Part shown: positions 1-7,247 of the stretch, piece by piece
Layout of the letters: each line of letters opens with the position of its first letter
How positions within the stretch are numbered: the first letter of the stretch is position 1
Assembly: GCA_021204375.1 (NCBI GenBank)
Contig: JAJPZL010000287.1
Coordinates: 1 to 8,335, forward strand
From: Bacteroides sp.
Lineage (GTDB): Bacteria > Bacteroidota > Bacteroidia > Bacteroidales > Bacteroidaceae
Reading direction: 5' to 3'
Length of the DNA: 8,335 bases
Made by a program: the position numbers and the translations under genes
The notes under the pieces: generated by a model
The model's database searches: none
Told to the model about the DNA's origin: nothing
What the model saw: only the letters and a program-made list of their open reading frames with translations

Positions 1-1
1 G

Positions 2-892
2 GATATAATAGCAGAAGGTGGTGAAGATGGCTTTAATTTTGATTTAGGTGCCATGGCAAATACTTATTATATTGATAATGTATTTGTGTATGAAATAGAG
101 GAAGAAGAAGTGTATGAACCGATCATGATATTAAAAACGGATGAGGAAAAAGCCGAGATCATTGGTGAAGCATTGCAGGAGTGGATATATGATATGGTAA
201 CTCATTTCAGAGATGAGGTAAGAGTATAGGACGTAGTTAATAAACCCATGGACGACGGCAGACCGTATGAATTGAAAACCGGAAAGGGACAGGTACTTGG
301 AAGTGATGAATTCTACTGGCAGGATTACCTTAGCAAAGATTATGCCGTAACCGCCTTTAACCTGGCCCGTCGGTATGGTAATCCGGGTGATATCCTCTTT
401 ATCAATGATTACAACCTGGAATATAATCTGAATAAATGTGAGGGGTTGATCCAATATGTACAATATATTGAAAGCCAGGGTGCACAGGTGGATGGTATCG
501 GTACTCAGATGCATATCTCTATAGATACCAGTAAAGATAATATTGCCCAGATGTTCCAGAAACTGGCTGCTACCGGTAAGCTGATCAAGGTTTCCGAACT
601 GGATGTACAGGTGGGGACTGCTTCGCCTACTACCGAACAACTGGCAGAGCAGGCTGAGATGTACCAGTATGTAGCGGATATGTATCACCAGTATATTCCT
701 GAGTCACAGCGTTACGGTATCACCGTATGGGGGATATCCGATAATGCCAAAGAGCATAAATATTGGCTCCCGGATGATGCTCCTAATTTGTGGGATAAGA
801 ACTATGAACGCAAACATGCTTACAAAGGCTTTGCTGACGGACTTGCCGGCAGGGATGTAAGTGAGTACTTTACCGGAGAACTTCAATATTAA
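2..892 (+). pseudogene. GH10 endo-1,4-beta-xylanase, C-terminal part, interrupted by an in-frame TAG
   Basis: This is the C-terminal ~296 codons of a family GH10 endo-xylanase, which cuts internal beta-1,4 bonds of xylan; the 5' end lies outside the window. Codons 1-~38 (IIAEGGEDGFNFDLG, then TYYIDNVFVYE) resemble the end of a CBM4/9-type xylan-binding module, which Bacteroidales GH10 enzymes often carry inserted inside the catalytic barrel. The barrel then resumes at about codon 45 (ILKTDEEKAEIIGEALQEWI). Downstream motifs are intact: FINDYNLEYN, GIGTQMHIS, SELDV with the nucleophile Glu at 596-598, and GITVWGISDN. Two lesions sit in the acid/base motif. The invariant Trp of WDVVNE is a TAG stop (227-229), one G-to-A change from TGG, and the acid/base Glu reads Lys (AAA, 242-244), one G-to-A change from GAA. 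The frame is otherwise open on both sides and ends in TAA. A product started at the Met codon at 248 would lack half the barrel and the acid/base, so I consider it non-functional. Family identification is firm; the cause of the lesions is not known. Confidence 0.9.
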
Positions 893-915
893 TTAAAAGT
901 ATCATGTAACTACAC

Positions 916-950
916 AGCAGTAGGTAGTACCTGAGTACTACCTGCCTGCT
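916..950 (+). terminator. Strong hairpin between the GH10 and DUF5597 genes (possible terminator or mRNA processing/stability element)
   Basis: A perfect 9-bp stem pairs AGGTAGTAC (922-930) with GTACTACCT (935-943) around a CTGA loop (931-934). The helix continues below a small internal loop (T921 opposite G944-C945) with AGCAG (916-920) pairing CTGCT (946-950), giving 14 base pairs in all. It begins 24 bases after the GH10 stop and ends 27 bases before the next start. The downstream run is TTCCTTAAAA rather than a clean T-tract, so a classic intrinsic terminator is not proven. A partial terminator or an mRNA-stabilising stem that separates expression of the two genes is equally possible. Confidence 0.55.
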
Positions 951-977
951 TTCCTTAAAATAAAACAAACGAATAAC

Positions 978-2589
978 ATGCGAACTTTAACTACTTTTCT
1001 TTTCTTTTTTCTCTCTTTTTTACTGGTTTATACGGATGAGATCCCGCATTTAGTCAAACAGGAAACCGCTACCCAACTGATTGTTCAGGGAGAGCCTTTC
1101 CTGATATTGGGGGGTGAATCGGGGAATTCTACCGCTGCTTCGCTCGACCGGCTTGAAAAAGATTTTCCCAAACTCCGTAGGATGGGGCTTAATACTGTAC
1201 TGATCCCGGCTTACTGGGAACTGATAGAACCCAGAGAAGGTAAATTTGATTTTACTCTTATAGACGGAGCTATCCGTTTGGCTCGCCAGAATGATCTGAA
1301 ACTGGTCTTCCTGTGGTTTGGGGTATGGAAGAACAGTATGTCCTGTTATGCTCCCCTGTGGGCTAAAGAAGATAGTAAACGGTTTCCCCGTGCTTATACC
1401 CGGGAAGGTAAACCGCTGGAAATAATGAGTGCCTTTTCTGATCAGGTACTGAAGGCTGATATGCGTGCTTTTTCTTAGTTTATAAAACATCTTGCAGAGA
1501 CTGATAAAGAGGACAATACTGTCATCATGGTTCAGGTAGAAAACGAGATCGGTATGTTGGAAGATGCCAGGGATCACAGTAAAGAGGCCAATAAACGTTT
1601 CCAGGCACCGGTGCCTGTACAACTTACCGATTATCTGAAAAAAATGAAAACTCTCTTCACCCTGTGCTTAAGCAGCGGTGGGAGGCTAATGGAAGTAAAA
1701 CACAAGGAACCTGGACCGATCTGTTTGGAGAGGGTCCGGAGACTGACGAGATATTTATGGCCTGGAGCTACGGGGTTTTTATCCAGCAGCTTGCGGCTGC
1801 CGGCAAAGAGGCGTATGTTCTGCCGATGTACCTGAATGCGGCCCTGAACAGCCGGGGAAGAAGACCGGGGGCCTATCCATCGGCCGGGCCGTTGGCACAT
1901 CTGATCAATGTATGGCGAGCATCGGCTCCTGCCATTGACTTTATAGCGCCTGATATTTATGATCCGGGATTTGCCGGATGGGCAGCTCAATACCATATCA
2001 GCGGAAATCCGCTTTTTATCCCTGAAATAAAACTGGAAGATGCAAATGCCGCCCGGGTGTTCTATGCTTTTGGCGAACACGATGCTATAGGCTTCAGCCC
2101 TTTCTCCATAGAGGATTCGTATGATCCGGAGAATAATCCGCTTACACAAAGTTATACCGTACTGAGGCAACTCCTTCCTTTGCTGGAGGAAAGCAGGATA
2201 AAGGATTAACCAACGGGTTGCTTTTTGAAGAAGGAGAGACTGAGCGGGTTCTGGAGAAGAACGGTTTCCGTTTTATCTGCCGGCACGATCATAGGCTGGG
2301 ATGGAATCCGCAGGCGAAAGACGGTAGTGAATGGCCTGCAACAGGCGCCGTTATTATGGAATTATCTCCTACTGAATACCTGGTAGGAGGAACAGGAGTA
2401 GTACTCACTTTTGAAAGTACAAGGAATAACAAATATGCCGGGATCGGTTATATTGATAAAGTGAAGGTGGAAACGGGAAAGATTGTTCCTATACAACGGT
2501 TGAACGGTGATCAGAATCACCAGGGACATCATTTAAGGATCCCGGCCGGAACCTGGGGAATGCAGTATATTAAACTTTATGAATATTGA
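978..2589 (+). pseudogene. Secreted GH35/GH42-like beta-galactosidase-type glycoside hydrolase with DUF5597 C-terminal domain, one internal stop and two frameshifts
   Basis: After repairing two one-base losses this gene reads as ~537 residues, normal for DUF5597-containing GH35-like proteins. The N-terminus is a hydrophobic signal peptide (MRTLTTFLFFFLSFLLVYT, then DEIPH). A clan GH-A barrel follows: LNTVLIPAYWELIEP, LWFGVWKNSMSCYAP, MVQVENEIG with the likely acid/base Glu at 1545-1547, and PLFIPEIKLED with the likely nucleophile Glu at 2024-2026. The C-terminal domain spans about 2210-2586 (FRFICRHDHRLGW, VVLTFESTRNN, RIPAGTWGMQYI). Lesions: TAG at 1476-1478 between AFS and FIKHL; loss of one A in the run 1638-1644 (repaired reading LKKNENSLHPVLKQRW); loss of one base at about 2203-2207 (repaired reading IKGLTNGLLF or IKDLTNGLLF). 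Both catalytic Glu codons survive. By context it would remove a galactose-like decoration from xylan fragments in the periplasm or outside the cell; the substrate is inferred. The stop TGA lies one base before the next gene's ATG, so the two are probably co-transcribed. Confidence 0.87.
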
Positions 2590-2590
2590 T

Positions 2591-5092
2591 ATGAAACTCT
2601 GTAGCTGTATCGTATGTAGTTTGCTGACTCTGGTCTTTTCTTTTCCTGTGGGTGCACAGATGGTTATCAATCAATCTTCTCCCGGTACTGTCCGGCTGGC
2701 AGGAGACAGCAGGGTTATTCCGTTACTGGTAGATGAGACAGACGAAGTGGGGATAAAGTTAGCGGCTGCTGCCCTCCGAGAGGACTTTAACCGGGTTACC
2801 GGTGTGCGGCCTGAACTTCTTTCTGCTGTTCCCGGAAACGATTCTCCCATTCTTATAATAGGAACATTGGGTAAAAGCCGGTGGATTGACCAGCTGGTAA
2901 AGGAGAAAAAAATAGAGGGGAAGGAGTTAACCGGAAAGTGGGAGAAATACCTGATCCAACAGGTAGAGGATTCTTTTCCCGGAGTGCAGGAGGCGGTGGT
3001 GATCGCCGGAAGCGATAAACGGGGAACGATCTACGATATCTATGAACTTTCGGATGCTATCGGGGTCTCTCCCTGGTATTACTGGGCGGATGTTCCCGTC
3101 CGGAAAAGTGGGTCTCTCTTTTTTAAGAGGGGAGTCTATACCGACGGTGAACCTGCTGTAAAATACCGGGGTATCTTTCTCAACGATAAATGGCCCTCTT
3201 TAGGAGGCTGGGCAACTTCTACCTTTGGCGGGTTTAATAGTCAGTTCTATGAAAAGGTATTTGAACTTATCCTGCGCCTGAAAGGGAATTATCTGTGGCC
3301 TGCCATGTGGAACAGTGCTTTTTATGATGATGATCCCCGCAACGGTGTGCTGGCGGATGAAATGGAAATTGTGATCGGTACTTCCCACCACGAACCGATG
3401 GGCCGTGCCCACAAAGAGTGGAGTCGTTACGGCAGCGGAGCGTGGGATTATGCGGTCAACCGTGCCGTATTGGATGAATTCTGGAGAGGTGGAACAGAGC
3501 GTCTGAAAGATTAGGAGAGTGTGGTTACCATCGGTATACGGGGAGATGGTGACGAAGCTATGAGCGAGGATACTAATATCTCTTTATTAGAGAACATTGT
3601 AAAGGAGCAACGTACTATTATTCAGCAGGTAACCGGTAAAAAGGCTTCTGCAACGCCCCAGCTCTGGGCACTTTATAAAGAGGTACAGGATTATTATTAT
3701 AAAGGGATGCGGGTACCTGATGATGTTACTTTGTTGCTGTGCGACGATAACTGGGGCAATGTGCGGAAATTGCCTGATCCGGATGCCAAACCCCGTAAAG
3801 GAGGATATGGTATGTATTATCATTTTGATTATGTCGGAGGACCGCGTAACTATAAATGGCTCAATGTGACTCCTGTACAGAAAATCTGGGAACAGATGAA
3901 CCTTACGTACCGGTATGGAGTGAAGGAGTTATGGATCGTCAATGTCGGTGACTTGAAACCGATGGAGTATCCTATCCACTTCTTTCTGGATATGGCCTGG
4001 AACCCGGATCGTTTTAATGAGAATAACTTACTGGAACATACCAGGGAGTTCTGTACCCGTCAGTTTGGGGAACCCTATGCCAAAGAAGCTGCCCGGCTGA
4101 TCAACCTTTATACCAGGTACAACCGACGGGTGACTCCTGAGCTTCTAGATCAGAATACCTATAGCCTGCATAACTATCATGGGTTTGAACAGGTAAAGAA
4201 CGAGTATCAACAGCTTTTGCTGGATGCTTATAAGCTGGATTACCTGATGTCTGATTCGCTAAAGGATGCTTATGACCAGCTGGTACTTTTCCCTATTGTA
4301 GCCTGTGCTAATTTGTATGAAATGTATTATGCAGTGGCTATGAACCACGATCTGGCAGAGAAAAATGATCTCCGGGCTAACGGGTGGGCCGATAAAGTAA
4401 AAGAGTGTTTTGAGCGTGATTCCCTGATCACCCTTCATTACCATACAGAGATTGCCGGGAGAAAATGGAAGCACATGATGGATCAGACTCATATCGGTTA
4501 TACCTACTGGCAACAGCCGGAGTCCAATGTGATGCCCCAGGTGAAGTATGTGCCACAAAATCGGATGGCACCGTTACCTGCTCTTTTCAGGGAGAAAGAG
4601 GGGTATATCTCTATAGAGGCAGAACATACCTCCCGGAGAACAGATGGGAGTAATACTCATTGGATCATCATTCCTGACCTGGGGAAAACGCTTTCCGGTA
4701 TCACCACTTCACCCGTTACCCGATTGCCCGATAGAGAGATGGTTCTGGAATATGATCTGGTAATTGAAACACCGGGTGAGGTGAAAATAGAGGTGTTGGT
4801 TTCTCCTACTCTTAACTTCAATGCCAACAAAGGATTGCGGTACGCTGTCTCGCTGGGAGGGGAGGAGCAGGTAGTGAATATAAACGGAGAATACGATATC
4901 AGGAAGATGGAAAAGTGGCAGGCGAACAATATTAACCATACAATAACTCTACATCACGTGGAGGCTTCCGGAAATTACACTTTGCGTTTCCGCCCGCTTG
5001 ATCCCGGTATTGTGCTGCAGAAAATCCAGATTGATATGGGAGGGTTGAAACCTTCTTACCTGGGTGCTTCTGAAACGTCCTGGGAGAGGTGA
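2591..5092 (+). pseudogene. GH115 xylan alpha-1,2-glucuronidase, interrupted by an in-frame TAG
   Basis: GH115 enzymes remove (4-O-methyl)glucuronic acid from internal xylose residues of polymeric xylan. I chose the ATG at 2591 because it gives a good signal peptide (MKLCSCIVCSLLTLVFSFPVGA, before QMV); the in-frame ATG at 2579, overlapping the preceding gene, would add four residues. The reconstructed length is 833 codons, typical of the family. Landmarks in order: SDKRGTIYDIYELSDAIGVSPWYYWADVPV (about 140-170), KYRGIFLND (about 191-199), GNYLWPAMWNSAFYDDDP, GTSHHEPMGRAHKEW, VTIGIRGDGDEAM, CDDNWGN, GGYGMYYHFDYVGGPRNYKW, and a C-terminal GH115_C beta domain from about residue 665 to 833. TAG at 3512-3514 (codon 308) sits between RLKD and ESVVTIG, where the family normally has an aromatic residue. 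Four further residues look wrong for conserved positions and each is one G-to-A step away: Asp149 (expected Gly), Lys200 (expected Glu of NDE), Glu259 (expected Gly), Ile316 (expected Met of GMRGDGD). The 3' part is open to a TGA stop. I infer it is inactive as read. Confidence 0.9.
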
Positions 5093-5113
5093 AAAGTGGA
5101 GAAAAGGAGAAAA

Positions 5114-5183
5114 TGTTACCTGAACGATAGTTTTTGTAACATAGGAAGCGGAAGATGTAACAACCCTGTAAACAGTTGTAACA
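5114..5183 (+). repeat. Phased TGTAACA boxes, 21-bp period, upstream of the esterase-transporter genes (putative operator array)
   Basis: TGTAACA occurs three times exactly, at 5135-5141, 5156-5162 and 5177-5183, with start-to-start distances of 21 and 21 bases. A fourth, degenerate box TGTTACC lies at 5114-5120, again 21 bases upstream, and a looser TGTGAACA follows at 5200-5207. All lie in the 177-base gap after the GH115 stop and just upstream of a TAnnTTTG promoter element. A 21-bp period is two helical turns, so the boxes face one side of the DNA. Direct repeats at this spacing are characteristic of AraC-type DNA-binding domains, which the hybrid two-component regulators of Bacteroidota polysaccharide loci carry. 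The boxes and spacing are seen directly; the regulator is inference. Confidence 0.65.
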
Positions 5184-5213
5184 CACAATAAGTCCTTTTT
5201 GTGAACATCTTTG

Positions 5214-5221
5214 TAAGTTTG
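5214..5221 (+). promoter_or_regulatory. Bacteroidota-type -7 promoter element (TAnnTTTG)
   Basis: TAAGTTTG matches the Bacteroidota -7 consensus TAnnTTTG exactly and sits 48 bases before the proposed start at 5270, directly after the TGTAACA array. No TTTG lies at the usual -33 distance: the nearest upstream TTTG, at 5198-5201, is only 12 bases away. A weak -33 is what an activator-dependent promoter would show, which fits the upstream boxes. The match is short, so this remains a prediction. Confidence 0.45.
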
Positions 5222-5269
5222 TCTATCGATTACAGTAAGTAGACAACAGGCAATAAGAACAATATAAAA

Positions 5270-7203
5270 TTGAAAGATATATGCGAGTTTTTTAAGGTTT
5301 GGTTGATAGTATTCATCCTTTGCTTCACATTACCCGGTGAAGCAAAGGTGAATTTACCTCAGCTTATCTCCGACGGTATGATATTACAACGGGGAACGGA
5401 ACTGACCATCTGGGGGGATGCTGATCCCGGTGAAGAAGTTACGGTAACTTTTCTGAAAAAGAGATATGTTACCCGGGCAGGATCGGATGGAAAGTGGGCG
5501 GTGAAAATACCTGCCCGGAAAGCCGGTGGCCCTTATGTAATGACTGTTAATGAGATCCGTATCGAAGATATCCTGATTGGAGATGTTTATCTTTGTTCCG
5601 GACAATCCAATATGGAACTTCCTGTGGCGCAGGTAATGGATCTTTTTAAGGAAGAAGTGGAACGGGATACCAATCCGATGATCCGGCAGTTCAAGGTATG
5701 GATGGATTATAATTTCCATGGTCCGCAGGAGGATGTGAAAAAGAGCGGATGGAGCAGACTGGACCCTGAAAATGCTCTTAATTTTCGGCGGTAGCTTACT
5801 TCTTTGCCAAAGACCTTTATAGTAAGACCGGGATTCCGGTGGGTATCCTGAATTCCAGTGTGGGGGGATCGCCGGTAGAGGCCTGGATCGGTGAAGAAGA
5901 GCTCAAACCTTTTCCCAGGTATTATAACGAAATAGAGATATGCCGCGATGACCAATGGGTGGAACATGTAAAAAGGCTGGATAATGAAACCCGTGATCTG
6001 TGGAACCGAGTGTTTTACCAGAGAGATCCCGAGAGCAGTGCCAACGAAGGCTGGTACCGGGCTGATCTAGATAACGGTGGCTGGCAAAGTGTGGATATGT
6101 TCTCTACCTCCTGGAATAACGACGGGCTTAATCCTGTGAACGGTTCACACTGGTTCCGTAAAGAGATTACCGTACCTGCTTCGCTAGCCGGAAAGGAGGG
6201 TTTGATCCGTCTAGGATGTATTGTGGATGCTGATTCCGTATTTATAAACGGTACTTTTGTGGGTACTACCTCATATATGTACCCTCCCCGTATTTACCGC
6301 ATTCCTGCCGGGTTATTACAAGAGGGAGAGAACAATATTACGGTGCGCATGATCAGTTATAATGGATCTCCTCATTTTGTCAAAGACAAACCTTATAAGA
6401 TCATTGTAGGAGAAGAAGAGATTTCCCTGCTGGGTGAATGACATTACAAAAGAGGTACGGAGATGCCTCCGCTTTCCGGTGGTACCTTTTTTAACTACAA
6501 ACCTACGGGGCTTTATAACTCCATGATCGCTCCACTTACTTCTTATGCTATTGCCGGAGTGCTCTGGTATCAGGGCGAGTCTAACTCCGGACGGTATAAT
6601 GAGTATTCCGACCTGCTTTCTACCCTGATAGTTAACTGGAGAAGTGACCGGAAAGATCCAGAATTACCTTTCTTTATTGTGCAGCTTCCCAATTTTATGG
6701 AAGAGCCCGCCTGGCCCGGTTACAGCCAGTGGGCAGAGATGAGAGCTGCTCAGGAGCGGGTGACCCGGGAAGTTCCTCATACGGCATTGATCGTTACTAT
6801 TGATGTAGGAGAGTGGAACGATATTCATCCGCTTAATAAAAAAGATATTGGTATCCGTATATCCCGTCAGGCACAGAAACTGATCTATAACGATCGTAAA
6901 GTGGTAGCACAGGGCCCTGTTTATAGGGCTAAAGAGATAGAGGGGAACAAAGTGATCCTCACTTTTGAAGAGGAGGAAGGTAACCTGCAACCGGAGAGTG
7001 CCCTGAAAGGGTTTGCCATTGCCGGAGCTGACGGTAAGTTTGTCTGGGCACAGGCGCTTACTGAAGGAAATAAGGTCATTGTCTGGGCCGATGGGGTAAC
7101 ACAACCTGTTATGGTGCGTTATGCCTTGGCGGATAATCCCGGAGAACTTAATTTACGTAATACGGAAGGGCTGCCTGCTGCTCCGTTGAGAACAGATTAT
7201 TAA
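5270..7203 (+). pseudogene. SGNH-family sialate O-acetylesterase-like protein (probable acetyl-xylan esterase), one frameshift and one internal TGA
   Basis: This would be a secreted carbohydrate esterase that removes acetyl groups, probably from xylan given its neighbours. Repaired, it has ~644 residues, usual for family members with an inserted jelly-roll domain. The best start is TTG at 5270, which gives a signal peptide (VWLIVFILCFTLPGEA, before KVNLPQLISDGM); the first in-frame ATG comes only after that. Motifs: LCSGQSNMEL with nucleophile Ser at 5606-5608; GILNSSVGGSPVEAWI; GVLWYQGESNSG; GEWNDIHPLNKKDIG with the Asp/His pair at 6820-6822 and 6826-6828. A GH2-like sugar-binding insert lies at about 6050-6410 (GWYRADLDNGGW to FVKDKPYKI). 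Lesions: loss of one T in the run 5782-5785, after which the reading continues as FSAVAYFFAKDLYS; and TGA at 6439-6441 in place of the Trp expected between ISLLGE and HYKRGTEMP, one G-to-A change from TGG. All catalytic residues survive. It follows a control region of its own, so it probably begins a transcription unit that includes the transporter. Confidence 0.88.
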
Positions 7204-7247
7204 TTGAAAAGAAAAATATAATAAAAACACCCAACCAGAAAGTTTCC

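Noticed and set aside
248..892. A complete short gene starting at the Met codon at 248
   Set aside because: The sequence upstream of the TAG continues the same GH10 domain in the same frame, so 248 is an internal Met of an interrupted gene, not a real start.
1050..1622. Long reverse-strand open frames (for example 1050-1622, 1631-2170, 131-688, 6664-7104)
   Set aside because: They lie antisense to clearly recognisable enzyme genes, resemble no family I know, and have no start context or neighbours of their own.
1638..1644. Programmed -1 ribosomal frameshift at the A7 run
   Set aside because: The incoming frame reads G AAA AAA A, not a canonical slippery heptamer, and I saw no clear downstream stimulatory stem. 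Two other frameshifts in the window lack slippery sites, so a common one-base loss is simpler.
1664..2209. Separate genes for the middle and end parts of the DUF5597 protein
   Set aside because: The pieces are consecutive parts of one barrel and its C-terminal domain, joined perfectly by restoring single bases. Independent proteins would lack one or both catalytic Glu residues.
5198..5201. TTTG at 5198-5201 as the -33 box of the 5214-5221 promoter
   Set aside because: The gap of 12 bases is far shorter than the 19-21 bases usual for this promoter class.
6439..6441. Selenocysteine or TGA-as-Trp reading
   Set aside because: The expected residue is Trp, not Cys/Sec. The TGA codons at 2587 and 5090 end genes at the right places, so TGA functions as a stop here.
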